Shown here piece after piece: positions 1 through 8,969 of a stretch of 64,000 bases of DNA (position 1 is the first letter of the stretch; each line of letters starts with the position of its first letter). A model generated the notes under the pieces. It was not told where the DNA came from. It made no database searches and saw only the letters and a list, made by a program, of their open reading frames with translations. The position numbers and the translations under genes were made by a program. Source of the DNA: an uncultured Oscillospiraceae bacterium (lineage in GTDB: Bacteria > Bacillota > Clostridia > Oscillospirales > Ruminococcaceae); contig UQSL01000002.1 of assembly GCA_900543705.1 (NCBI GenBank), forward strand, positions 35,363-99,362, given 5' to 3'.

Positions 1-1151
1 AGCCAGCCGAGCAGGGTGTCGTTGTCGTGCGTGCCGGTATAGGCAACGACGTGCTCGGAGTACCGGTGCGGGGTGTGCATGTTTTCATACCCGGAGAAAC
101 CAAACTGCATCACCCGCATGCCGGGGAAATTCGCGTCCTTCAAAAACTGTGCAAGCCCTTCGCTGTATTCTCCCAAATCCTCAGCAATTATGTTTGGGGC
201 GTCGAAATGCATGCGGATTTTATCAATCAGCTTCATACCGGGACCGTCCTGCCAGTGGCCGGCCTTTGCGGTTTTTGCCTCTGCGGGTATCGCCCAATAC
301 TGATAGAGCCCACGGAAGTGGTCGATACGCACTGCGTCGTAGAGCTTGAGGTTTTTCTCAATCCGGCGCAGCCACCACTTGTACCCCTCGCACTCCATGG
401 CTTTCCAATCATAGAGAGGGTTACCCCAGAGCTGGCCTTCTTCGGCAAAGTAATCGGGAGGGACGCCCGCGACCTGATTGGGGATACCTTTCTCGTCGGT
501 GAGGAAAAGCTCCCTGTTGCCCCAGAAGTCCGCACTGTCGTGCAGCACGTAAATCGGCATGTCCCCGAACAGGGAGATACCGCGTTCGTTTGCGTAATGT
601 TTGACGGCTGCCCACTGTGTGTGGGCAAGGTATTGCTCAAAGATATAGTATTCCATCTGCTCCGTTGCAGGCTTTCTTGTCCATTCCCAGAAAGCGGTTC
701 CGCCATTTGCCTCTTTGGAAGCCATAAAGGCCGCGTAATCGTCGAGCCATGCGGCTTCCTGTTTGGCAAATTGTGCAAGCTTTTCCTTTTTGGTAAAACG
801 GGAGAACGCCTTTTTTATCCAACGCGGTTTGTTTTCCCTTACCCAGTCATAGTCGACGGCATAGGGTTTTCCCTCATAGCGCGCTTCGCATACTTCCTGT
901 TCGGTCAGTAGGCCGTCTTCGACAAGGGAAGGCAAGTCGATGTAGTACGGGTTGATGGCGAATGCGCTCATGCTCGAATAGGGGGAGTTGCCATAGCCGA
1001 CCGGGCAAAGCGGCAGGATCTGCCACCATTTCATTTTCATAGAGACGAGCTGATCGAGAAACTCCCTGCACTCTTTGCCAAAGCCCCCTATCGCGTATTC
1101 GGAGGGCAGGGAGGAGATATTGCAGAATACCCCGGAACCTCTGTTTATCAT
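1..1151 (-). CDS. malQ: 4-alpha-glucanotransferase (amylomaltase), 3' end outside window
   Basis: Transfers alpha-1,4-glucan segments between maltodextrins in the cytoplasm (GH77, glycogen/maltodextrin use). Read from the ATG at 1151, preceded by AGAAAGGGG, the frame is open to the window edge, giving about 383 of the roughly 500 residues usual for the family. GH77 hallmarks are visible: WWQILPL near the N terminus, the SSMSAFAINPYYI stretch, GDMPIYV, VRIDHFRG (nucleophile Asp region), IIAEDLG and, at the edge, TGTHDNDT. It lies 22 bp downstream of the kinase-like gene on the same strand, so the two are probably co-transcribed. The antisense strand carries a long open frame that is only a shadow. 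Confidence 0.93.
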   Translation of the reverse strand, partial: MINRGSGVFCNISSLPSEYAIGGFGKECREFLDQLVSMKMKWWQILPLCPVGYGNSPYSSMSAFAINPYYIDLPSLVEDGLLTEQEVCEARYEGKPYAVDYDWVRENKPRWIKKAFSRFTKKEKLAQFAKQEAAWLDDYAAFMASKEANGGTAFWEWTRKPATEQMEYYIFEQYLAHTQWAAVKHYANERGISLFGDMPIYVLHDSADFWGNRELFLTDEKGIPNQVAGVPPDYFAEEGQLWGNPLYDWKAMECEGYKWWLRRIEKNLKLYDAVRIDHFRGLYQYWAIPAEAKTAKAGHWQDGPGMKLIDKIRMHFDAPNIIAEDLGEYSEGLAQFLKDANFPGMRVMQFGFSGYENMHTPHRYSEHVVAYTGTHDNDTLLGW

Positions 1152-1173
1152 CTTGTATACCCCTTTCTGACTG

Positions 1174-2325
1174 TCAGATGTGGAAAATACCAGTGGCTGC
1201 GCCGAACATGATGTGTACCGGCGAAAATTTATCGCTCATGTAGTGGTCCATGGTTTGGTAGAGAAAATCCGTGTGCTTGTCTTGCGCCGTGCATTTGCAG
1301 ATTTGCAGAGTCATGACCACTGTTGTCCCTTTCCCCGGCTTGCTTCTCACTGTGACCGTGCCGCCGTGTGCGGAAATGGTGTACCTTGTCAAGGTAAGAC
1401 CGAGCCCGAGTGAGTGGAACATCTCGTGCTTGGAATCCTTTGAATAATATGGTTCAAAGATATGGCTTAAAACTTCCTGCTCAATACCGTTCCCATCATC
1501 AAGTATATGGATGACCGCAAGTTCCCCGGCTTTTTTCAAACTGATAAGGATATTTTTGCCCCCATATTCGCAGGCGTTGAGCAGCACATTTAATACCGCG
1601 TAAGAGAGCTTGTCGCGGTCAAAGCAGGTGTAAATCTCCTCTTCCTGCCTCTCAAAACGTACCATAACACCCAGGGACATGGCAAAGACAGAGGCCGCGT
1701 CGCACAGTTCCTTGAGAAAGGAAGAAAGGCTTGTGTACTCTTTGTTCATGCGGTTAATCCCAGCCTTGTAGCGGGATAGCTCCGAAATCTGGACGGTGGA
1801 GCGCAGGATTTTATAGCTGTTTTGGCTGATCGCATTGAGATATTTAAGCCCCGTCTTGTCGCCCTGCTCCCGCATGTGTCTGGCGAGGGGGATAAGCACT
1901 GTGTAGATGGAGCTGATGGGGGAGCGGAACTGACTGACAAATGCGGAAAGATTTTTTTCTTCTTCGTAAGCGTTTTTGACAGCTAAAGGGTCTTCTGCAA
2001 AAAAAATACGCATGACAGCCCCAAAATAGCTGCTGTCCGCAGTAAAAAGCGGGGCAATTTCAACTTTAGCGAAGAGAAAACTCAGTTCCCCGCGGTCAAA
2101 CAAGAATTCCCGGCCGGATTCGAGGCCCTTTTTCATCTGTGTTAAATCAAGGTCGTCAAGCATCATCCGTGCACCGTCGTACTGAGTCAGGATAGAGTTG
2201 TGATGTTTGGCGGCGTCATTCGCCCAGAGGATTTCAAACCCGGAACCCATCAGCAGGGTGGGGGTTTGTGATTTTTCATACAACTGCCGGACACTAGTCA
2301 GTATCCCGTCTTGTGGTGTTTCCAA
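1174..2325 (-). CDS. PAS/HATPase protein, histidine-kinase-like but lacking the phospho-acceptor His
   Basis: 383 residues. An N-terminal PAS-like sensor part (about 15-115) is followed by a dimerisation helix region (about 125-185) and a clear HATPase_c domain: N-box around LLNACEYGG (N250), G1 box DDGNGI (276-281), and G2 box SLGLGLTLTR (305-314). No membrane segment is seen, so it should be cytoplasmic. Where a kinase has H-E-[FL]-R-[ST]-P, this protein reads S-Q-F-R-S-P with Ser131 in place of His, so ordinary autophosphorylation at that site is impossible. It could be a phosphatase, a partner of another kinase, or a degenerate sensor. The start is uncertain: TTG at 2325 with a weak upstream GGGAAG; the next Met is residue 26. 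Probably co-transcribed with malQ; no response regulator is adjacent. Confidence 0.85.
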   Translation of the reverse strand: METPQDGILTSVRQLYEKSQTPTLLMGSGFEILWANDAAKHHNSILTQYDGARMMLDDLDLTQMKKGLESGREFLFDRGELSFLFAKVEIAPLFTADSSYFGAVMRIFFAEDPLAVKNAYEEEKNLSAFVSQFRSPISSIYTVLIPLARHMREQGDKTGLKYLNAISQNSYKILRSTVQISELSRYKAGINRMNKEYTSLSSFLKELCDAASVFAMSLGVMVRFERQEEEIYTCFDRDKLSYAVLNVLLNACEYGGKNILISLKKAGELAVIHILDDGNGIEQEVLSHIFEPYYSKDSKHEMFHSLGLGLTLTRYTISAHGGTVTVRSKPGKGTTVVMTLQICKCTAQDKHTDFLYQTMDHYMSDKFSPVHIMFGAATGIFHI

Positions 2326-2618
2326 TTTCTTTCACTTCCCTCGATCCCCGCATGACGTGTCCATGCGGCAATTAATCCGAAAATCCGGAGGAGCTTTTCC
2401 TGATTCTATCTTTTTTTGGATTGAAGTTCCCTTATAGTATACCATATTTTCATAGAATACAACCTATCTTTTATGCAAAAGCAATACAATTTTCCTCAAG
2501 TAAATGGTATCCTCACCCTTCCAAATCCAATATTTCAGGAAGGGCAGGAAGGGAATCTTTTATTTTTTTATGGATAATGCTAATTTTCAAAAAATGGTTA
2601 AAAAAAAGACATTGTCCC
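2326..2618. other. intergenic region between divergent kinase and gapA
   Basis: AT-rich spacer between the divergently transcribed kinase-like gene and gapA. It should hold the promoter of the kinase-malQ unit near 2430-2450, where TATAGTATACCAT-like sequence occurs, but no confident -35/-10 pair was assigned. No gene seen. Confidence 0.5.
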
Positions 2619-3696
<1,078 letters not shown>

Positions 3697-3730
3697 TTTA
3701 TCCACTGATAAATGTAATTAAGTATCTACA

Positions 3731-3766
3731 TCCCCGGCAGGATTATTCTGCCGGGGATACTTTTTT
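3731..3766 (+). terminator. intrinsic terminator of gapA
   Basis: GC-rich stem: CCCCGGCAG (3732-3740) pairs with CTGCCGGGG (3748-3756) and is followed by a run of six T at 3761-3766. Confidence 0.9.
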
Positions 3767-3976
3767 GTTAGGAGGTAGAAAAAACAATTTTTTTGCAATT
3801 TAAATTGTCTATTGGGAATACTATATTCCTATTTGGCACGAAGTGTTGTATAATAAAAGAACAATCAGGCCGCGGGAATTACAAAATGGATACAAGCAGG
3901 ATCCGGAGGGCAGTTTTCCTGAATGGATTATGGATAGTACGGCCGGGCATCTGATATTGGAAAGGGGAAAAACAAA

Positions 3977-4138
3977 ATGAATGGAAAAGATGAGTGGGCG
4001 CAAGTTGAAGTGGAAATGGACGAAGCACTCGAACGGCATTTGTCCGAAGTGGCGCAGAAACTTGGATGTAGTGTGGATGAGCTTGTCACACGCTGTTTGG
4101 AAAAATACCTGAAAGAAAAAGGTTTTCAAAATCCATAA
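3977..4138 (+). CDS. small ribbon-helix-helix-like protein (53 aa)
   Basis: 53 residues from ATG 3977, with GGAAAGGGG about 9 bases upstream. A short strand (QVEVEMDEAL) followed by two helices (LSEVAQKLG / SVDELVTRCLEKYL) matches the usual ribbon-helix-helix (CopG/Arc-like) pattern of small DNA-binding proteins and antitoxins. No toxin gene is adjacent. A TATAAT at 3849-3854, with only a weak -35, could serve as its promoter. The gene ends 8 bp before the -35 of the manganese riboswitch promoter, so a local regulatory role is conceivable, but that is inference. It could also be an orphan antitoxin. Confidence 0.65.
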   Translation: MNGKDEWAQVEVEMDEALERHLSEVAQKLGCSVDELVTRCLEKYLKEKGFQNP

Positions 4139-4145
4139 TATTAGA

Positions 4146-4174
4146 TTGACAGGGGAAACATTTTCCCATATAAT
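4146..4174 (+). promoter_or_regulatory. sigma-A promoter for the manganese riboswitch and mntP
   Basis: Perfect consensus: TTGACA at 4146-4151, 17-bp spacer, TATAAT at 4169-4174. Transcription should begin near 4181, exactly where the riboswitch aptamer begins. Confidence 0.9.
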
Positions 4175-4177
4175 AAT

Positions 4178-4299
4178 CCCTGGTAAGGGAGTAGTTGGCA
4201 TCATGGGTGCAGTAAAGTCAACATACTGATTTCAATCTGGCTTTGCTTGAAATAACGAGACTTATCTGCGAAGGTTCTTTCGCAGATAAGTCTTTTTTT
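4178..4299 (+). promoter_or_regulatory. yybP-ykoY (Mn2+) riboswitch with expression-platform terminator
   Basis: The leader contains the yybP-ykoY hallmarks: AAGGGAGTAG in the first loop (4185-4194), GTCAACATACT in the opposing loop, and ACGAGACTTAT at the 3' end. Stem P1 can form from GGTAAG (4182-4187) and CTTATC (4261-4266). The second strand is also the 5' arm of the terminator at 4258-4299, so the two folds are mutually exclusive. Known members of this class turn expression on when Mn2+ stabilises P1. The downstream gene encodes the Mn2+ exporter MntP, a textbook target. Confidence 0.9.
4258..4299 (+). terminator. riboswitch-controlled intrinsic terminator upstream of mntP
   Basis: A long stem, AGACTTATCTGCGAA paired with TTCGCAGATAAGTCT (loop GGTTC), is followed by TTTTTTT at 4293-4299. 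It shares its 5' arm with the aptamer closing stem. Confidence 0.9.
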
Positions 4300-4328
4300 A
4301 TGCAAGAAAAGGAAAAAGGAGTAAAATT

Positions 4329-4895
4329 ATGGGATTGACAGAGCTGTTTTTAATCGCGGTAGGGCTTTCCATGGACGCCTTTGCGGTATCCATCTGCAAG
4401 GGGCTTTCGATGCGGCAGATGAGCTGGAAAAAGGCGGCTATTATCGGGCTGTATTTCGGGGGCTTCCAGGCAGGAATGCCGCTAATTGGGTACTTTCTGG
4501 GCGTGCAGTTCCAGGGAGGCATTCAGGCGATTGACCACTGGATTGCCTTTGTTCTGCTGGGCCTTATCGGTGCAAATATGATTCGGGAATCGCTGAGTAG
4601 GGAAGAGGAAAAAACGGATGATTCGGTTAGTTTTAAGAGTATGTCCGTGCTTGCGGTGGCGACCAGCATTGATGCGCTTGCCATCGGCGTGACCTTTGCC
4701 TTTTTACAGGTAAGTATTGTCCCGGCGGTCATCTTTATCGGGGTTGTCACTTTTGCGCTGTCCTTTGTGGGTGTCAAGATTGGCAATGTGTTTGGAACCA
4801 AGTATAAATCCAGAGCAGAGTTTGCCGGTGGGGCAATACTCATCCTGATGGGATTGAAGATTTTACTCGAACACTTGGGCGTCATCAGCTTTTGA
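4329..4895 (+). CDS. mntP: manganese efflux pump MntP
   Basis: 188-residue inner-membrane exporter of Mn2+ (MntP/DUF204 family). About six hydrophobic segments are arranged as two related halves, each with the family's acidic signature: [10 protein letters not shown] near residue 14 and [10 protein letters not shown] near residue 115; the two Asp residues are the expected ion-path residues. Start ATG 4329 with AAAAAGGAG upstream. Regulation is directly suggested by the manganese riboswitch and terminator in its leader. Downstream is a decayed deaminase gene. Confidence 0.95.
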   Translation: MGLTELFLIAVGLSMDAFAVSICKGLSMRQMSWKKAAIIGLYFGGFQAGMPLIGYFLGVQFQGGIQAIDHWIAFVLLGLIGANMIRESLSREEEKTDDSVSFKSMSVLAVATSIDALAIGVTFAFLQVSIVPAVIFIGVVTFALSFVGVKIGNVFGTKYKSRAEFAGGAILILMGLKILLEHLGVISF

Positions 4896-4915
4896 TTTTA
4901 GTTACAGTATACTGG

Positions 4916-5246
4916 ATGGATAGAAGTATCCTGCGACGCCATGCGTTAACTATCCTTGAGCGGTGTCTTAAGGACAGAGGAATCCCCTTTTTCAAGGCCA
5001 AAACCTGGACAACGGATTACCGGGAGACGAGGGAAGAAATCTGTTTACGCGGAACACGCGTCGGCCGAAGCCATGGTCACAGCAGGGGAAGACCGTGTGG
5101 TTCGCAGGAATGGAGACATTGTTCCTCCCTGCGGCAGATGCCGGGAATTTATCTGCCAGCTGCACAAAGACAATCTTCTTTGCGAGGTGTCACTCGCGGA
5201 CAAGATCCTCACCCTAGACGACCTATTTCCTGAGCGGTGGGTGTAA
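4916..5246 (+). pseudogene. remnant of a cytidine-deaminase-like gene
   Basis: The C-terminal part in frame with the stop at 5246 has the deaminase zinc motif PCGRCREF preceded by an AEHASAEAM helix, and ends in a family-like LFPERWV. The N-terminal half is not in the same frame, and the position expected to be the first zinc ligand (Cys/His before Ala-Glu) is Tyr (YAEHA), a change one base away from Cys. Only about 60 residues look like the family, against roughly 130 in a full protein. Interpreted as a frameshifted and mutated pseudogene behind mntP. Confidence 0.55.
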
Positions 5247-5298
5247 AAATTGGATTTCTCTGAGAAGACGTGTTTGAGATACAGAATTGAAAGCTTAG

Positions 5299-5332
5299 GA
5301 AAAGCGCCGGGAATTTTTCCCGGCGCTTTTTG
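5299..5332. terminator. bidirectional terminator
   Basis: AAAAGCGCCGGGA pairs with TCCCGGCGCTTTT around an ATTT loop, with A-rich and T-rich flanks, so it can stop transcription from both sides (mntP unit and the gene at 5347-5931). Confidence 0.85.
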
Positions 5333-5346
5333 ACTGGAATCTTTTG

Positions 5347-5931
5347 TTACTGGTTTAGCAGAATGGTACGTTGTACTTCGCTGAGCGGTGCGAGTTCGAG
5401 TTCGACCGGGGTGTAGCCTTCCCGGATGATGTTTGCCTCAAGCTTAGTGCCTCCCTGTTCAATGACGGAGCGAATGCCCTCGAGGAAGATATAATCCCCG
5501 ACCGGGATATTTCCTTTGACGAGAATCGGGAGGATTCCCTTATTCACAAGTATATCACATTCCTCCGGGGTAAAGGAGGCGGCAAGGTTGGCAAGCGTAC
5601 CGTTGGCAGATTCAAACAGTGCGTCCTCCTCGCTGATAGAGGCGTCCGCCGGGGTGAGGACGGCGGCTCCCATCTGAGTATGGCGCGCACGCAGATTCGG
5701 GTGCTTGGTACGAATGGCTGTAATCACATCGTGCAGTTCCTGGTGCCCTACGAGAGGGCAAGCGTCCAGCTGGCTTGTCTCCTCCGATACGCGTAAAGTC
5801 TGCGCAAGGTCGATGTATTCTGTCGATTTGTTTTCAATCAAGGAGAAATCATCCGTGACGACCTTGAACGCGATGTTATCCGTCGTGCTTCTGCGGTGAT
5901 AGACAAGCAGGTCTTTGTACTTGTATTCCAT
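5347..5931 (-). CDS. hypothetical protein, 194 aa
   Basis: Not recognised. 194 residues with an excellent start: AAGGAGGA then ATG at 5931. Soluble and rather acidic, with no signal peptide or membrane segment. The C-terminal part has a strand-rich, glycine-containing section (IPVGDYIFLEG then TKLEANIIREGYTPVELEL) and the middle has short helices. It is a single gene between two non-coding stretches and ends at a bidirectional terminator. The reading frame and RBS argue for a real protein; no function is proposed. Confidence 0.75.
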   Translation of the reverse strand: MEYKYKDLLVYHRRSTTDNIAFKVVTDDFSLIENKSTEYIDLAQTLRVSEETSQLDACPLVGHQELHDVITAIRTKHPNLRARHTQMGAAVLTPADASISEEDALFESANGTLANLAASFTPEECDILVNKGILPILVKGNIPVGDYIFLEGIRSVIEQGGTKLEANIIREGYTPVELELAPLSEVQRTILLNQ

Positions 5932-5932
5932 A

Positions 5933-6684
5933 TGGCAGTCCTCCTTAAAAATACGAACCGATGAATGCGTTTCCTTCTTTTCCTTATACTCCTTTGTGGG
6001 CCAAAAGTCAACACGTGCGGGATGTATCCCGGAGGGGAGTGTAATACAAGGTGGGGAATCATCCTACCCTGAGCAAAATTATTTATTCACCTATTAGCAA
6101 GGTAGACATCCCTACCTTATTTGCTCCTATAGGAAACCCATTCGAATCCCCGGCGGACAAGTTTTTCGTCCGGGCCGTCCCGCAGGCGGTCGTCCCTCCC
6201 ACATGCAGTCGATGAGATACCCGCCACTGTTGACGACGCGATAGGATTTCCTCCACAGTGCCGTCGACGACTACAAGGTGATGCACACCCCGTTTTTTCA
6301 CTTCATCCCGCATGAAACCCTGTAGGCGGTCGACCGGCTCGCTCGCGAAGACACGTTTGTCCGTTTTTGACACGGTAAAGGCGAGGCGAGCTATATATTT
6401 GTTATTCTCTGTATGATAATATTAGTATTTGGAATTGGTATTACAATGGCTTTTACAAATATAAACGCTTAAATTTCATGCTTACCACAGCAGATAGGTA
6501 TTGTTACATCATCAGTGCTGTTTCGTTGTCGCTTGTGTTGGTTTGATACGAACCATTGTGTGGAAAAACTTCCCCTATATTGTCCCACTAAGATGCAGAG
6601 CCGATAATTATAACCAATTTGCTGTATTTTCTCTCAAGGCATAGTATCATGTTTTACGTTCAGCCATATTGAAACCGGGTATCT
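5933..6684. other. long non-coding stretch with possible old gene remnant
   Basis: About 750 bp without an intact gene. A 96-codon minus-strand frame at 6083-6373 (containing MRDEVKKRG and VVVDGTVEEIL) has protein-like composition in its N-terminal half only and no good RBS. It may be a decayed gene and is not annotated as functional. The remainder (6400-6680) is AT-rich with no recognised signal. Confidence 0.4.
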
Positions 6685-6752
6685 ATTTAATAACAGTCAG
6701 ACAAAACGAGTCTGGATGCAAATTGCGTTCAGACTCGTTTTGATTCTTATGC
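6685..6752. repeat. structured repeat, copy 1 (hairpin with conserved loop)
   Basis: Shares GGTATCTA, then CAGTCAGACA, then a hairpin with loop sequence AAATTGCGTT with a second copy at 7887-7954. Here the stem is AAAACGAGTCTG (6703-6714) paired with CAGACTCGTTTT (6730-6741). Between the copies the stem sequence changes while pairing is kept. Likely a structured terminator or small RNA element upstream of the DUF2935 gene. Confidence 0.6.
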
Positions 6753-6916
6753 TTTCGCGCTTGCGTCTATAGCGGGGTATCGATATGAAAGACAGATTCG
6801 GATGTTTTTCGAACCGAGATTTCCAACAGTTATCCTAGAAAAAAGGTGGGAACATGGAGAAATCCATGTGCATATAATATAAACATATGAATGCATTTTT
6901 TGATTAGGAGGAAAAT

Positions 6917-7810
6917 ATGTGCACTGATAATTATGTAGTAAACTCCTTGGAACTGCATCTATTCTTTGGACGCATCATGAAAGAACATTCCCTTTTTCTA
7001 ATGGCAGGGTTTACTCCCGCCAATGTCTCCTTTTCTAAACAAGCAGAGTTTTATAAAAGGGAATTTGAGAAAGTGCTCTGTCGGGCCATAGCACTCAGTG
7101 ACGGCGTTATAAGTCAGGATGTACTGTGTTCAGGCGAACTGATTACGGAATTTACTGCTTTGGCCGAAAAACAAACAGAACATTTTACTGGAATCCCAAT
7201 CAACAGGGGGATAACCAACCGGGAATCACAGTTACGCAATGATAGCTGCCAATGTAATGATAACTCGGAAAAACAATGCCAAGTACAACGTCTGAATCGG
7301 ACAGCGCTCAAACTTTTGGATGGATTAATTCAGTTTAAGGAAACTATTTTAAAAAATGTCCTGTGCTGTGAAATGTTTACGATGAACTATCCTTTACTGA
7401 TAGAACATATCCTCAGGGAAGCAAAGCTTTATCGAAAATATCTACAGACGCTTGAAAAGACGGGGAATTTAACCTGCGAGTCTATGAAGGAAATCGAAAG
7501 CTTTTGGAATCAGATTATGATGGAGCATGCCATGTTTATACGCGGACTTTTAGATCCGTGTGAAACTGAATTGTTCAATTCGGCAGACGAATTCGCCAAA
7601 GAATATTCAAAATTATTAAGCGCCTGCCAAAATGCACAAAACCAGACGTTGACATCCGATTCTTTACAGGAAACCATAAGGTTTAGAGATTTCAAAATGG
7701 CAGGGACACAGGGAATCGCGCAATGTAAAATTCGTTCGGTTATTTTGCCTCTTCTGGCGGATCATGTGCTGCGTGAGGCCAATCATTATATCCGTTTATT
7801 GAAATCATAA
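6917..7810 (+). CDS. DUF2935 family protein
   Basis: 297 residues from ATG 6917, preceded by TTAGGAGG. Two related all-helical halves are visible, each beginning with an E-x6-RIMKEH- or FWNQIMMEH-type motif and ending with a hydrophobic helix carrying HILREA or HVLREANHY. This is the pattern of the DUF2935 family common in Clostridia and Bacilli, whose conserved His and Glu residues suggest a ferritin-like, metal-binding bundle. The biochemical function is unknown. Internal insert 107-125 is Asn/Gln/Cys-rich. Monocistronic, and flanked on both sides by copies of the same structured repeat. Confidence 0.8.
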   Translation: MCTDNYVVNSLELHLFFGRIMKEHSLFLMAGFTPANVSFSKQAEFYKREFEKVLCRAIALSDGVISQDVLCSGELITEFTALAEKQTEHFTGIPINRGITNRESQLRNDSCQCNDNSEKQCQVQRLNRTALKLLDGLIQFKETILKNVLCCEMFTMNYPLLIEHILREAKLYRKYLQTLEKTGNLTCESMKEIESFWNQIMMEHAMFIRGLLDPCETELFNSADEFAKEYSKLLSACQNAQNQTLTSDSLQETIRFRDFKMAGTQGIAQCKIRSVILPLLADHVLREANHYIRLLKS

Positions 7811-7886
7811 TTTATAACCCTTTTTCCTGCACGCCTCATAATTTCGGCATTTCTACACTTTTGTGAAAATTATGAGGTACCACCTG

Positions 7887-7954
7887 GGTATCTAATCTTT
7901 CCCAGTCAGACAGGCTGAGTCTGGACGAAAATTGCGTTCGGACTCAGTTTTTTA
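7887..7954. repeat. structured repeat, copy 2 (hairpin with conserved loop)
   Basis: Second copy of the element at 6685-6752: GGTATCTA, CAGTCAGACA, then stem CTGAGTC (7915-7921) paired with GACTCAG (7941-7947) and the shared AAATTGCGTT loop core, followed by TTTTTT. It can act as the terminator of the DUF2935 gene. Confidence 0.6.
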
Positions 7955-8023
7955 AAATGGTTTGTTAAGCCACTCTTTTCTTCCAAGATGACACCTCAAT
8001 CTTACCGCGAGGTTTCTTTTTAT

Positions 8024-8500
8024 TCAATTGGCATTATCTGAATTACAGAATAATCTATTTTTCCATGCTGTTATGAACTTACTACTAACAAGAGATACGG
8101 GAATAGAAATTAAAACATTTGTTTGAATATAAGGAGCATTCGATTTTTTTTTACATTTTTTAAAACCATGAAGACTCGCGAAAATTCCAATTGCAATAAT
8201 AGCACAGATGATAAGCGTAACTATTGTAATTTCAGTTCCGTAATCATTGATTTTTCCAGTAGTAATTGCAGGAATCACTCTAAATTGAATATATGATACT
8301 AAAGCTACTAGTCCTATATCAATACATATCATGTAATAGCCTGTTTGCTTACTCACTTTTTCCTTATCATATTTATCCTTTTCTTCTGGCTTTTTCATGT
8401 TAAAACCAGATACTAATTGGCTTCCTTTGCCAGTCAATAAAATAATCGTTATGATAATAAAAATAGCCAATATCCCCCACATAACATACATAAAAAACAT
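8024..8500 (-). CDS. DUF3784 family membrane protein
   Basis: 158 residues, start ATG 8500 with AAAGGAGCG upstream. An N-terminal hydrophobic helix (about 5-23) is followed by the family signature GKGSQLVSGFNMKKPEEKDKYD, then two more membrane segments (about 53-73 and 90-110). The basic C-terminal tail is unusual in being about 40 residues longer than the helical core. DUF3784 proteins are small three-helix membrane proteins of unknown function, often near regulators; here it stands alone in AT-rich DNA. Confidence 0.75.
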   Translation of the reverse strand: MFFMYVMWGILAIFIIITIILLTGKGSQLVSGFNMKKPEEKDKYDKEKVSKQTGYYMICIDIGLVALVSYIQFRVIPAITTGKINDYGTEITIVTLIICAIIAIGIFASLHGFKKCKKKSNAPYIQTNVLISIPVSLVSSKFITAWKNRLFCNSDNAN

Positions 8501-8614
8501 ATAAATAACGCTCCTTTCATTTATTTGTAATTTTTAACTCGCTTTTGTTCGGTTAGAAATCAGTGTCAGCATTCTTTCCCTTTATTCCTCTTGATTACCC
8601 ATCACAGAAAATAA

Positions 8615-8675
8615 AAAGCCCTGTCAAGAACTTAGCCACGAAGTGGTGCGAAGCATTCTTGATCAGGGCTTTTTA
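8615..8675. terminator. terminator-like long hairpin
   Basis: AAAGCCCTG-TCAAGAA near 8616-8631 pairs with TTCTTGATCAGGGCTTTTT near 8655-8673 across a loop that itself can fold (CCACGAAGTGG). T-rich on the + strand and A-rich on the other side. Confidence 0.7.
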
Positions 8676-8744
8676 CTTTCCGTATCTTCTGTGAGATCAA
8701 ATCCCTTTGTCGTTGGAACTTTTGATAAAATCTCTCTGTCCTCG

Positions 8745-8840
8745 TCAACGTGTGTATTCGCGTGCTTCTGTGGGAATGACAAACTGTGCGCGCTCCCCGA
8801 TTTTCACGGTCCAGGCATGATTTCCCTTTGAATACTTCAT
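8745..8840 (-). pseudogene. AbrB/SpoVT-like regulator remnant
   Basis: From ATG 8840 (preceded by AGAAGGG) 31 codons read with the AbrB-type swapped-hairpin signature (WTVKIGERAQFVIPTEARE), then a stop. The expected continuation (a glycine/aspartate turn after the EARE helix) is missing or out of frame. Full clostridial members have about 75-90 residues. Interpreted as a truncated remnant; a 31-residue functional peptide is unlikely. Confidence 0.5.
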
Positions 8841-8969
8841 GCAAACCCTTCTTTCATAAAATACGAACTGGTCGAAAAGCTTTGTTATCCGCCATAGGGC
8901 ATGTCCCTGCGCACCGGAGAGAAAGACCACGGCCCCTGTGAAAGGCCATGGTTCCATACTGAGAAGACT

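Larger units (their letters stand above)
8501..8969. other. intergenic region with terminator and regulator remnant
   Basis: About 470 bp. It contains a large terminator-like hairpin at 8615-8675 and, on the minus strand, a short AbrB-like remnant (separate entries). Nothing else was recognised. Confidence 0.5.

Noticed and set aside
27..911. 294-codon plus-strand frame
   Set aside because: Antisense shadow of malQ; the minus strand carries GH77 motifs and an RBS.
3821..4204. 127-codon minus-strand frame
   Set aside because: Covers the RHH-like gene and riboswitch promoter antisense; no RBS or domain.
6083..6373. 96-codon minus-strand frame
   Set aside because: No RBS or recognised domain; possibly a decayed gene, mentioned only as such.
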